Positions 17,497-25,849 of a stretch of 64,000 nucleotides of DNA are shown piece after piece. Each line of letters starts with the position of its first letter. Position 1 is the first letter of the stretch. The DNA comes from an uncultured Ignavibacteriota bacterium. GTDB lineage: Bacteria > Bacteroidota > Ignavibacteria > UBA10030 > UBA8401. Below the pieces are notes generated by a model. That model was given only the letters and a program-made list of their open reading frames with translations, made no database searches and was not told where the DNA came from. The DNA is taken from positions 42,631-106,630 of the forward strand of contig CAISDA010000043.1 in the NCBI GenBank assembly GCA_903884005.1, written 5' to 3'. The position numbers and the translations under genes are program-made.

Positions 17497-19683
17497 ATGC
17501 CCCCAGAATCCATATCGCCCCTGCAGGCCGTCCGCGGCATCGGCCCGAAACGCGCCGCCGCGCTCAAAGCGATCGGCATCGATTCGGTCCCGAAGCTGCT
17601 CTATTATCTTCCGTTCGATTACCTTGACCGCTCGCGCATCACCAAAATTCGGGACCTCCCGAACTTCGTCGACGCCGGTAACGAAGTGACCGTGATCGGC
17701 TCGGTGTTCCGCTCCGAGGTCCGGCACCTGCGCAATCGGAAAAAAATGTTTTTCCTGACGCTGCAGGACGACTCCGGTTTCCTCGCATGCGTCTTCTTCC
17801 ACGGCGCCCAATATTTCAAGGACGCCTTCGAAGCCGGCGACGTTATCGCCGTGTCGGCGGTGCCGAAAGTCGACAAGCTGCACCGTGTGCAGTTCGTTGA
17901 ACCCGAATTCGACCGCCTCACGATGAAGGACCCCGACGACGACACCGATTGGAATTCGCTGCTGAACACCGGCGCCATCATTCCGAAATATTCTTCCACT
18001 GAAGAGCTGAAGAAGGCGGGACTCGATTCGCGCGGCTTCCGGAAGATCATTCGCTCTGCGGTGCGATACAATCTCGATATGCTCAGAGAACATCTTCCCG
18101 ATGCCATCAGAGAAAAACACCGCCTCACGGACATTCGCAGAGCGATCGCACAGATCCATTTCCCCGTCTCGAACAAGGACCGCACCGACGCGGTGCGCCG
18201 TTTGAAGTTCGACGAACTGTTTTATTTCCAGTTGCTCATGGCCTATCGCCGCAGGGAACTCAAAGGGGCGCTCACAGGCATCGCATTCCGGTCGGACCCC
18301 GTGCTTGCCCTGGCAATGGCAAACGCGCTTCCGTTCGCGCTCACCGATGCACAACGCCGCGTGCTCGGCGAAATCACGGCGGACATGGAAGCGCCCGTGC
18401 CCATGAATCGCCTGCTCCAGGGAGATGTCGGCAGCGGCAAGACGATCGTCGCGCTTGCCTCAATGCTCCGCGCAGTGGACTCGGGGTATCAGGCGGCGAT
18501 CATGGCGCCCACGGAGATCCTCGCCGAACAGCACTGGCGCAGCATCCGGTCGTTTCTCGGCGCGCTCCCGGTGAATGTCCGCTTGTTGGTCGGCGGACAA
18601 AAGAAAAAACTGCGCGCCGATGTGCTCGAAGACATACGCCGTGGCACGGCGAACATCGTTGTCGGAACGCATGCACTGCTCCAGGAACATGTCGACTTTG
18701 CCAATCTCGGCTTCGTCGTCATCGATGAGCAGCACCGGTTCGGCGTGGCGCAGCGCGCTGCACTCCGTCAGAAGGGCCGCAGCAATCCGGATGTTCTCGT
18801 CATGACCGCCACGCCCATACCGCGCACGCTCGCGCTCACCGTGTATGGGGACCTGGATGTTTCCGTTATCGACGAACTCCCCAAAAACCGCAGGCCGATC
18901 CGCACCGCCCTCCGCACGGAGAAGGATAAAGGAAAGATCGTTGCGTTCGTCCGCACCGAGATCGCGCGCGGCAGGCAGGCGTATATTGTGTATCCGCTGA
19001 TCGAGGCATCCGAAAAATCCGACCTCAAGGCCGCCGTCGCCGAGTTCGATGTGTTCCGCACGCGTGTCTTTCCCGAGCTCCGTCTGGGACTTCTGCACGG
19101 AAGGCTTCCATCCGAAGAAAAAGACGAGCTCATGCAGCGCTTCAAAGAGGGGGGGCTCGACATTCTCGTCGCCACGACGGTGATCGAGGTCGGCATCGAT
19201 GTTCCCAATGCCACCATCATGATCGTCGAGAACGCGGAGCGTTTCGGCCTGTCGCAGCTGCATCAGCTGCGGGGCCGCGTCGGCCGCGGCGCGGACCAAT
19301 CATACTGCATCCTCATGTCCGACAGCCGCGCGGACGCGAAGCAGCTCGAACTCATTCCCGATCGCGCCGAAGCGCGCCGCCAAGCCGCCGCACTGCACCG
19401 GAGGCTCGATACGATGGCAGCCACCAACGACGGATTCGCCATCGCCGAAGTCGACCTCGAACTGCGGGGCGCCGGAGAGTTCTTCGGCACGCGTCAAAGC
19501 GGACTTCCCGAATTCGTCATCGCCAATATTGTGACAGACGCGGACATCCTTGCGCTCGCGCGCGACGAAGCGTTTGCCGTCGTCGCACGCGATCCCTCTC
19601 TGAGCGAGCCCGAACATGCGGCAATGCGGCGGCACTTCGAATCGACATACAAAAACCTCCTCTCCTTCATACGCGTCGGATGA
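17497..19683 (+). CDS. recG: ATP-dependent DNA helicase RecG
   Basis: 728 residues from ATG 17497; a TTG two codons earlier is inside a terminator T tract. It holds an N-terminal wedge/OB domain (~1-250, with LQAVRGIGPKRAAAL at the start) and then the helicase core: GDVGSGKT (Walker A, ~309), DEQHRFGV (~410), MTATPIPRTLALTVYGDLDVSVIDELP, and motif VI QLRGRVGRG. The C-terminal TRG-type region includes RGAGEFFGTRQSG. It remodels stalled forks and Holliday junctions. There is almost no Shine-Dalgarno spacing after the terminator, so initiation may be unusual. Confidence 0.96.
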   Translation: MPPESISPLQAVRGIGPKRAAALKAIGIDSVPKLLYYLPFDYLDRSRITKIRDLPNFVDAGNEVTVIGSVFRSEVRHLRNRKKMFFLTLQDDSGFLACVFFHGAQYFKDAFEAGDVIAVSAVPKVDKLHRVQFVEPEFDRLTMKDPDDDTDWNSLLNTGAIIPKYSSTEELKKAGLDSRGFRKIIRSAVRYNLDMLREHLPDAIREKHRLTDIRRAIAQIHFPVSNKDRTDAVRRLKFDELFYFQLLMAYRRRELKGALTGIAFRSDPVLALAMANALPFALTDAQRRVLGEITADMEAPVPMNRLLQGDVGSGKTIVALASMLRAVDSGYQAAIMAPTEILAEQHWRSIRSFLGALPVNVRLLVGGQKKKLRADVLEDIRRGTANIVVGTHALLQEHVDFANLGFVVIDEQHRFGVAQRAALRQKGRSNPDVLVMTATPIPRTLALTVYGDLDVSVIDELPKNRRPIRTALRTEKDKGKIVAFVRTEIARGRQAYIVYPLIEASEKSDLKAAVAEFDVFRTRVFPELRLGLLHGRLPSEEKDELMQRFKEGGLDILVATTVIEVGIDVPNATIMIVENAERFGLSQLHQLRGRVGRGADQSYCILMSDSRADAKQLELIPDRAEARRQAAALHRRLDTMAATNDGFAIAEVDLELRGAGEFFGTRQSGLPEFVIANIVTDADILALARDEAFAVVARDPSLSEPEHAAMRRHFESTYKNLLSFIRVG

Positions 19684-20058
19684 CCCTGAGTATTTATTTT
19701 CTGCCGCGATCCCTCTTCAGCTGCGAACGATTGTACGCGCCTTCGTGTTTACGATACTGAATGATGCGAACGGATCTGCCGCGAAAATATTTTTATTGTG
19801 CGAACAAAATAAATTTTCACGCGCAGCGGCCGCCGATACTAAAAAAAAATCGCGTTGTGCATTCACCATCCGTCGTTGTGAAAAATTCATGCGTTGATTA
19901 ATTTTTTTCAATACGCATCATTTATCGCACTTTCTTCTTGACTACAACGTATAGAAGATTATATTAGTAACAGAAAATAGATTTAAATTTATTTGAAAAA
20001 TTATTTTTTTGTCGTTCACGCATCGCGAAAGGTATCGATTTTTTTTGATAGCCCCTAC
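19684..20058. other. AT-rich intergenic region without a gene
   Basis: 375 nt, much more AT-rich than its surroundings, with several A and T homopolymers and no credible ORF. It contains the promoter at 19938-19965. The in-frame extension of the next gene from 19993 has no ribosome site and gives a low-complexity leader, so it is not accepted as coding. Confidence 0.6.
19938..19965 (+). promoter_or_regulatory. Sigma70-type promoter for the ATP-grasp/KamA operon
   Basis: TTGACT (19938-19943), 16 nt, TATATT (19960-19965), placing the start site ~85 nt before the first operon gene. No other promoter-like sequence lies between here and the end of the four-gene run. Confidence 0.6.
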
Positions 20059-21144
20059 ATGGAAATAGCACTCGTCTACAACTTGAAGAAGGAAGAATCA
20101 GCGCCGGCACGTACCGGCGATTCACAGCCTTCGAGTCAGAACATCGTCGATGTCAGTACGCAAGTTCGCTTCTCTTCAACGAGCGCAGACACGTACGCCG
20201 AATGGGATACGATCGATACGATCACGGCTGTGCGAGACGCTCTTGCCCTTCGACACTCAGTGGCGATGATTGAAGCCGATGCTGATGCATTCGAACTGTT
20301 GCGCCGCACCCGGCCCGAGATCGTGTTCAATATCGCCGAAGGCCAATATGGCGTGTCGCGTGAAGCGCAAATTCCCGCGATCCTCGAGATGCTGAACATC
20401 CCCTACACGGGTTCCGATGCGCTCACACTTGGCATCTGTCTCGATAAGTCCCGCGCAAAGGAAATTCTTTCGCACTATGAAATTCCAACTCCGAAATTTT
20501 TCGTCATCACTGCCGTGCACGAACTCGATGCGGCTCGCATTCCCCTGCCGTGTATAGTGAAGCCGCTCTATGAAGGATCGAGCAAGGGCATTTTCAATGC
20601 CTCGCTCGTCCGGACGCCCGCCGAATTGGCTCTTCAGGTGGAACGCATCGTTGCAACTTACGCGCAGCCTGCGCTGATCGAAGAATTCCTTCCGGGACGT
20701 GAATTCACGGTGGCCATGCTCGGGAACGGTGCCGGGGCCCGTGTGCTGCCGATCGTTGAAATTCAATTCGATTCGCTTCCCCAGGGCGTGAATCCGATCT
20801 ATTCGTTCGAAGCAAAATGGATCTGGGACCAATCGGACAACCCTCTGGATATCTTCACGTGCCCGGCTCAGGTCTCCGCACCGCTGCAATCGGCGATAGA
20901 AAAAATTTGCCTCGATACATACCGCGTGCTGCGCTGCCGCGACTGGTCGCGCATCGACGTGCGTCTTGATGCCGCCGGAAACCCCCATATCATTGAAGTG
21001 AATCCGCTGCCGGGCATTTTGCCGAACCCGGAAGAAAATTCCTGCTATCCTAAAGCCGCTCGCGCAGCCGGTATGTCGTATCAACAGCTGCTGAACAATG
21101 TTCTGGATGCAGGGTGCAGCCGGTACGGGCTGAACGGGCAATAA
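20059..21144 (+). CDS. D-Ala-D-Ala ligase-like ATP-grasp enzyme, first of a tandem pair
   Basis: 361 residues from ATG 20059. The N-terminal domain ends at IPYTGSDALTLGICLDKSRAKEIL, the Ddl substrate-domain hallmark. The ATP-grasp core has VKPLYEGSSKGI, IEEFLPGREFTVAML and the metal-binding end DWSRIDVRLD...HIIEVNPLPG. The family activates a carboxylate as acyl phosphate and joins it to an amine. The N-terminus lacks the GG-x-S-E-H start of peptidoglycan Ddl and carries a low-complexity insert (residues ~11-37). In the same transcript are a second paralogue, a GNAT and a KamA-like mutase, so a role in a special peptide or amide is likelier than in cell-wall D-Ala-D-Ala. The substrate is unknown. 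Confidence 0.8.
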   Translation: MEIALVYNLKKEESAPARTGDSQPSSQNIVDVSTQVRFSSTSADTYAEWDTIDTITAVRDALALRHSVAMIEADADAFELLRRTRPEIVFNIAEGQYGVSREAQIPAILEMLNIPYTGSDALTLGICLDKSRAKEILSHYEIPTPKFFVITAVHELDAARIPLPCIVKPLYEGSSKGIFNASLVRTPAELALQVERIVATYAQPALIEEFLPGREFTVAMLGNGAGARVLPIVEIQFDSLPQGVNPIYSFEAKWIWDQSDNPLDIFTCPAQVSAPLQSAIEKICLDTYRVLRCRDWSRIDVRLDAAGNPHIIEVNPLPGILPNPEENSCYPKAARAAGMSYQQLLNNVLDAGCSRYGLNGQ

Positions 21145-21178
21145 CACCATGAAATACAAGAAGTTATAGAAAATCATC

Positions 21179-22279
21179 ATGAAAAATCAGCTTCACGTCT
21201 CTATTATATATAATGAACCGACCATCACGACGGAGAATGGACGAAAGTATGTGTCCGCATCGGGGCTCTTGAACACGAATGCCTCGTTCGAAAAGGCGCA
21301 CGAAGCCGGCCTTCTGGATATGTCCGAAGTCGGCGTGCTGGAGCAGAAGGAAGACATTGAAAGCGCATTGAAGGTCCTCGGCTACCGTACATCGATTTTC
21401 AACGTCACCAACGACATCGACCTCTTCATCCGGTTCCTGCGCACCGAGGCTCCCGATGTGGTCTTTAACATGGTCGAGAGTCTTGGCGACGAGGCGATCT
21501 ACGAAACATATGTCGCCGGCATGTATGAACTGATGAACATCGCCTACACCGGCGCCGGCCCAATGGCGCTCGGCACGTGCCTGGACAAAGCGCGGACGAA
21601 GGAGATCCTGTCGTACCACGGCATCAGTACCCCAAAATTTTTTCTCTGCGATTCGCCCGACGACGTCAATGCGCGCGCAGCGGGTCTCGCGTTTCCCATG
21701 ATCGTGAAGCCGGCGCTTGAAGATGCCAGCGTCGGCATCGAAAATAATTCGATCGTTCATTCGTTCGACGACCTTGTGCGGCGCGTCCGCTTCATCATCA
21801 CCAAATATGAACAGCCGGCGCTCGTCGAAGAGTACATCGAGGGACGAGAATTGAATGTGGCGATCCTCGGCGATACGAACCCCGAGATCCTGCCGATCTC
21901 GGAGATCGATTTTTCGGCGCTGCCCGAGGGGATGCCGAAGATCGTGACCTACAATGCAAAATGGATGCACAACACTCCCGAATTCCTCGGCACCGTCGGC
22001 AAATGTCCCGCAGTGCTGCCGGCGGAAGTTGAAGAGCAGGTGAAACAGACGGCGTTCGCCGCGTTCACGCTGATGGGATGCAGGGACTATGCGCGCGTCG
22101 ATATACGGCTCTCGAAAGACAATGTGCCCTATGTCATCGAAGTGAATCCGAATCCGGATATTTCCGACGACGCCGGATTCATGCGCTCTGCAAAAACGTC
22201 GGGACGGTCGTTCGCCGATGTCATTCAGACGATCATCGAATGTGCGGTCGAACGTCACCGCCTGGTGCGGCCGCTATGA
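21179..22279 (+). CDS. D-Ala-D-Ala ligase-like ATP-grasp enzyme, second of a tandem pair
   Basis: 366 residues, 35 nt after the first paralogue. The same architecture is seen: NIAYTGAGPMALGTCLDKARTKEIL, VKPALEDASVGI (in place of GSSxGI), VEEYIEGRELNVAIL, and DYARVDIRLS...YVIEVNPNPD. The two proteins share the fold but are well diverged, so they probably use different substrates or act in sequence. A spot where Ddl has two glycines near the N-terminus is replaced by ASGLLNTNASFEKA. Its stop overlaps the GNAT start (ATGA at 22276), which indicates translational coupling. Confidence 0.8.
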   Translation: MKNQLHVSIIYNEPTITTENGRKYVSASGLLNTNASFEKAHEAGLLDMSEVGVLEQKEDIESALKVLGYRTSIFNVTNDIDLFIRFLRTEAPDVVFNMVESLGDEAIYETYVAGMYELMNIAYTGAGPMALGTCLDKARTKEILSYHGISTPKFFLCDSPDDVNARAAGLAFPMIVKPALEDASVGIENNSIVHSFDDLVRRVRFIITKYEQPALVEEYIEGRELNVAILGDTNPEILPISEIDFSALPEGMPKIVTYNAKWMHNTPEFLGTVGKCPAVLPAEVEEQVKQTAFAAFTLMGCRDYARVDIRLSKDNVPYVIEVNPNPDISDDAGFMRSAKTSGRSFADVIQTIIECAVERHRLVRPL

Positions 22280-22758
22280 CGATCCGTCCGCTGAAGAGCG
22301 GTGATATCACAGTCCTCACGGCGATCCTGAAAGCGACAGAAGTTTTTTCGGAGGACGAGATCCTCATCGCCGTCGAATTGATGACGGCAGTGGTGACAGA
22401 TCCTCTGCAAAAAGATTACGTGATCTTCACGGCTGCAGACGAGAGCGATACCGCAGTCGGCTACACGTGCATCGGGCCGACGCCGGGCACAGACGGCACG
22501 TTTGATCTGTATTGGATCGCAGTCGATCCGCAGCGATACGGCACGGGCGACGCGGCGCTCCTGCTGCGAAGCGCAGAAGAGTATCTCCAGGCGCGCAACG
22601 GTGCGTTGATGATCGTCGAAACATCATCCACACAGAAATACGAACGCACGCGCGCGTTTTATTGCAAGCACGGATACGGGGAAGTCGCGCGTATCCGGCA
22701 GTACTACAGGCCGGGAGACGATCTCATCGTCTACGGTAAATATTTTTCCACTATATAA
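22276..22758 (+). CDS. GNAT-family N-acetyltransferase
   Basis: 160 residues from the ATG that overlaps the previous TGA; the longer frame from 22078 lies inside the ATP-grasp gene and is ignored. The acetyl-CoA loop is seen as IAVDPQRYGTGDAALLL (residues ~79-95), followed by the GNAT C-terminal FYCKHGYGEVARI. It would transfer an acetyl group to an amine. AblB, the beta-lysine acetyltransferase that partners lysine 2,3-aminomutase in osmolyte synthesis, is longer, so this is not a plain AblB. Context still points to acetylation of an amine generated or used by its operon partners. Confidence 0.8.
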   Translation: MTIRPLKSGDITVLTAILKATEVFSEDEILIAVELMTAVVTDPLQKDYVIFTAADESDTAVGYTCIGPTPGTDGTFDLYWIAVDPQRYGTGDAALLLRSAEEYLQARNGALMIVETSSTQKYERTRAFYCKHGYGEVARIRQYYRPGDDLIVYGKYFSTI

Positions 22759-22770
22759 GGCTCGTCGTTT

Positions 22771-23919
22771 ATGGAACTCTGGCAAGAGATGCTGCGCGCA
22801 AGCGTAGACAGCGGAAAAGATTTAGTTGACCGTTTTGGATTCGACAAGGGGCTTGCCGATAAACTGAATTCGCTGTTTCATATCCGTATCAATCCCTATT
22901 ACCTCAGCCTCATCAGATCTCAGGGCGATCCGATCTGGAAGCAGTGCATTCCCGACGCGAAGGAATTGGAAGAGGATAACCTGCCGCTCGATCCGTTGAA
23001 CGAGGAAGCGGACAGTCCGGTGCCCAGCATCACGCACCGCTATCCCGACCGCGTCCTGTTCCTGACGACAAGTCAGTGCTCGATGTACTGCCGCTTCTGC
23101 ACACGCAAGCGGAAAGTGGGCGACTCCGGCAAGATCAGCATGAAGTACATCCAAACCGGACTCGACTACATCTCCGCCCATCCTGAAATTCGCGATGTCA
23201 TTCTCTCCGGCGGCGATCCGCTCATGCTGACGGATTCGAATCTGGAAAAAATTCTCGCCGGTCTCCGCGCGATCCCGCATGTCGAGATCATTCGTATCGG
23301 CACGAAGATGCCCTGCGTGCTTCCGATGCGCATCACGTCCAAACTGACGAAGATGCTCCGAAAGTATCATCCGCTCTACGTGAATACGCATTTCAATCAC
23401 CCGTGGGAATGCACTGCCGAAGCCAAAAAAGCGTGTGAAATGCTTGTCGACGCAGGCATCCCCGTGGGCAACCAGGCGGTCCTCATGAAAGGCGTCAATG
23501 ACGACGCCGATGTCATGCTCGAACTGATGCGGAAACTGCTCGTGATGCGCGTGAAGCCGTATTACCTCTACCAGGCGGATATCACCAAAGGCGCAAATCA
23601 TTTCCGCACGCCCGTCAGCGTCGGGTTGGATATTATGGACAAGCTGCGCGGCCATACCTCCGGACTCGCCATTCCGAATTACGTGATCGATGCGCCCGGC
23701 GGCGGTGGAAAAATTCCGCTCCTGCCGCAGTATGTGCTCGGCCGCAATGGCAACAACATCATCATGCGCAACTATAAATACGATATTTACCAATATCCCG
23801 ATGTGGAAGAGGAAGAAAAAGTGCCGGAAACAATGGTCGAGAAAAAATTCCTGCGCAAACGCAAACGCCCGGCCCACAAGAAAACCTACCAGCCGGAACA
23901 AGTGCAGGTCGAATCGTAA
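22771..23919 (+). CDS. Lysine 2,3-aminomutase (KamA)-family radical SAM/PLP enzyme
   Basis: 382 residues. The [4Fe-4S]/SAM motif is C103-SMY-C107-RF-C110, followed by TRKRKVG, which contains the arginine that holds the substrate carboxylate in Clostridium lysine 2,3-aminomutase. The PLP lysine is K314 in DAPGGGGK. The two aspartates that clamp the lysine side-chain amine in that enzyme have counterparts D270 (YQAD) and D307 (VIDAPGG), so L-lysine or a lysine-like residue is a likely substrate. The tail (350-382) is K/R-rich and replaces the usual C-terminal dimerisation/zinc segment. It is the last gene of the operon and is followed by a terminator. The EF-P modifying EpmB is a relative, but no epmA/efp is here. 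Confidence 0.85.
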   Translation: MELWQEMLRASVDSGKDLVDRFGFDKGLADKLNSLFHIRINPYYLSLIRSQGDPIWKQCIPDAKELEEDNLPLDPLNEEADSPVPSITHRYPDRVLFLTTSQCSMYCRFCTRKRKVGDSGKISMKYIQTGLDYISAHPEIRDVILSGGDPLMLTDSNLEKILAGLRAIPHVEIIRIGTKMPCVLPMRITSKLTKMLRKYHPLYVNTHFNHPWECTAEAKKACEMLVDAGIPVGNQAVLMKGVNDDADVMLELMRKLLVMRVKPYYLYQADITKGANHFRTPVSVGLDIMDKLRGHTSGLAIPNYVIDAPGGGGKIPLLPQYVLGRNGNNIIMRNYKYDIYQYPDVEEEEKVPETMVEKKFLRKRKRPAHKKTYQPEQVQVES

Positions 23920-23931
23920 ATGTTCTACTAA

Positions 23932-23955
23932 CAAATCCCGCCCCGGCGGGATTTG
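23932..23955 (+). terminator. Hairpin terminator after the KamA-like gene
   Basis: Perfect 10-bp stem CAAATCCCGC/GCGGGATTTG with loop CCCG, followed by TGTTTGT. It sits 13 nt after the stop. Confidence 0.65.
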
Positions 23956-23960
23956 TGTTT

Positions 23961-24058
23961 GTAGGGCGACATGCTCTCTCGCTCCTTCTGCGAAGCGGTG
24001 CGTGCGTATTGTAGTTATCTCGCCCCCCGCCCGACGCGGCGGTGCGAGGCGTGTAGGA
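23961..24058. repeat. Dispersed double-hairpin repeat, copy F (two degenerate units)
   Basis: GTAGGGCGACATGCTCTCTCGC, then CTGCGAAGCGGTGCG, corresponds to hairpins 1 and 2 of copy A with decayed arms. A second decayed unit (TTATCTCGCC...GCGGTGCG) follows at about 24014-24045. It is directly downstream of the operon terminator. Confidence 0.6.
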
Positions 24059-24096
24059 GCGATTAGATTTTTTGCGAAAGATTCCCTATATTCTAC

Positions 24097-24102
24097 TATA
24101 AT
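24097..24102 (+). promoter_or_regulatory. Possible -10 element of the nucleotide-sugar dehydrogenase gene
   Basis: A perfect TATAAT 33 nt before the ATG. The best -35 match is TTGCGA at 24072-24077 with a long 19-nt spacer, so the assignment is tentative. Confidence 0.35.
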
Positions 24103-24135
24103 TTACTACCGTCCCACTACCGTCCACAGCCTCTT

Positions 24136-25437
24136 ATGAAAACTGCACTCCTCAAAAAAATTGAAACCAAAGAATTCGTCGTTGGCGTCATCGGGCTTGG
24201 CTATGTCGGCCTGCCGCTGAATCTCTGTTATGTCGAAAAGGGATTCCGATCGATCGGATTCGACATCGACACGGCAAAAGTCGACGCCCTGGCACGGGGA
24301 GACTCGTATATCAAGCACATCTCCCCGGCGCGCATCGCCGCGGCGAATGCGTCCGGTCTGTTTACCGTCACCACCGATTTTTCAAAGCTCACGGAGTGCG
24401 ACGCGATTCTCATCGCCGTTCCGACACCGCTCAATAAAAACCGTGAACCGGAAATGGGATACATCACCTCAACATGCGAGGCCATCGCACCCCATTTGCG
24501 TCCTGGACAGCTCGTCGTGCTCGAGTCCACAACCTATCCCGGCACGACGGAAGAAGTCATGGTGCCGATCCTCGAGAAGCACGGATTGAAAGCGGACCGC
24601 GATTTTTATGTCGCCTTTTCACCCGAACGCGAAGATCCGAACAATCCCAGCTTCCGCACCGAAACCATTCCCAAAGTGGTCGGTTCCACATCGCCCGACG
24701 GCCTGGCCGTCGCAGACATGCTCTACCGGCAGATCGTCGTGCGCACCGTACCGGTGTCGACCGCCCGCGTTGCCGAGGCGACGAAGCTCGTCGAAAACAT
24801 ATTCCGTTCTGTCAACATCGCGCTTGTGAACGAATTGAAAATGACATTCATGAAGATGGGCATCGATGTCTGGGAAGTCATCGACGCCGCAGCCACAAAG
24901 CCGTTCGGCTTCATGCCGTTTTATCCGGGTCCCGGGCTCGGCGGACACTGCATTCCCATCGACCCGTTCTATCTCACATGGAAAGCCCGCGAGTTCGGCA
25001 TGACCACCAAATTCATCGAACTTGCCGGCGAGATCAACACCGGCATGCCCGATTTCGTCATTCACCGGGTGATGGAAGTGCTCAATGAGTACGGCAAAGC
25101 CCTCAAGGGCGCAAAGATCCTGGTGCTGGGTCTCGCCTACAAGGCGAACGTCGACGACATGCGCGAGTCCCCCACATTTTCGCTCATGGAAAAACTGGAA
25201 GAGAAGGGCGCCGTCGTGTCGTACAACGATCCGTACATCCCGGTCATCACGCCGACGCGCGAGCACGCCCACTTTACGGGCCGCGTTTCGTGCGAGATCT
25301 CCGGAGACTACGACCTGATACTCATTTCCACGGCGCACGACGAATACAAAGGACTGACACTCACGCAGTACGGGATCCCGATCGTCGACACGCGCAATGC
25401 CGTTAAGGGAAAGCACACATTGGTGCATAAGGCATAG
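24136..25437 (+). CDS. Nucleotide-sugar dehydrogenase, UDP-GlcNAc/ManNAc 6-dehydrogenase type
   Basis: 433 residues. The NAD-binding GVIGLGYVGLPL (~16-27), the ESTTYPGTTEE block, and the catalytic cysteine C272 in PGLGGHCIPIDP are all present. The three-domain layout and the VKLVEN-like TKLVENIFRSVNIAL block fit the WbpA/WecC/WbpO branch that oxidises C6 of UDP-HexNAc to a uronic acid for surface polysaccharide. UDP-glucose 6-dehydrogenase is less likely because the GHCIP-IDP form is typical of the HexNAc enzymes. No other glycan gene is adjacent; it is flanked by repeats and a terminator and seems to be a single-gene unit. Confidence 0.88.
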   Translation: MKTALLKKIETKEFVVGVIGLGYVGLPLNLCYVEKGFRSIGFDIDTAKVDALARGDSYIKHISPARIAAANASGLFTVTTDFSKLTECDAILIAVPTPLNKNREPEMGYITSTCEAIAPHLRPGQLVVLESTTYPGTTEEVMVPILEKHGLKADRDFYVAFSPEREDPNNPSFRTETIPKVVGSTSPDGLAVADMLYRQIVVRTVPVSTARVAEATKLVENIFRSVNIALVNELKMTFMKMGIDVWEVIDAAATKPFGFMPFYPGPGLGGHCIPIDPFYLTWKAREFGMTTKFIELAGEINTGMPDFVIHRVMEVLNEYGKALKGAKILVLGLAYKANVDDMRESPTFSLMEKLEEKGAVVSYNDPYIPVITPTREHAHFTGRVSCEISGDYDLILISTAHDEYKGLTLTQYGIPIVDTRNAVKGKHTLVHKA

Positions 25438-25520
25438 CCTCCGCGCACGTGACACGCGCGGGCCTCGCTTAGCCGGTATGAGCAAGCCGGGACGCTTCGC
25501 GTTGGGCATTGTCGAAAAAA

Positions 25521-25558
25521 AAACTCTCCGCCGGTTTCGACCGACGGAGAGTTTTTTT
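25521..25558. terminator. Bidirectional terminator between converging genes
   Basis: A long stem: ACTCTCCG, a C/A mismatch, CGGT, loop of TTCG type, ACCG, CGGAGAGT. It is preceded by nine A and followed by seven T, so it can act on both strands. It ends the dehydrogenase transcript and could stop hydrogenase messages from the other side. Confidence 0.85.
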
Positions 25559-25649
25559 CGTAACTGCCCAGTGTGCACCAAAATCATTGTCATCAAGAGG
25601 TTTTATCTTGACATAATCAAGAATCTTCATGCATATGACATACGTACTC

Positions 25650-25761
25650 TGTCATTCTGAGCGCAAGCGAAGAATCGTGCATCGTGTTAGCAGCGGGCGA
25701 GATTCTTCAGTCGCTCGAGCTCCTTCAGAATGACAGGGCCTATAGAATCCGCTGAGTTACA
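25650..25761. repeat. Second dispersed repeat family (TTCAGAATGACA element), copy 1
   Basis: A long imperfect inverted repeat. The left arm 25650-25676 (TGTCATTCTGAGCGC...GAAGAATC) faces the right arm 25701-25735 (GATTCTTC...TTCAGAATGACA). The right arm plus its 3' extension matches 49828-49893 almost base for base. The rest of the 25438-25849 gap has no gene. Confidence 0.75.
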
Positions 25762-25849
25762 TTTTTTTTAGCCTTCAATAACACCAACGCACACAGTATC
25801 GGCCCGCAGCCGCAACGACGGCACTTCGCCGCCGCTGCCGTCCGCCGTA

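Noticed and set aside
19830..19845. GCCGATAC box considered as a sigma28 -10
   Set aside because: The nearest TAAATTTT-like -35 is 14 nt away instead of 11, and a good sigma70 promoter lies closer to the gene.
22078..22275. 66-residue N-terminal extension of the GNAT protein
   Set aside because: It overlaps the coding end of the second ATP-grasp gene and is Cys/Arg-rich; the ATGA-coupled start gives the normal GNAT length.
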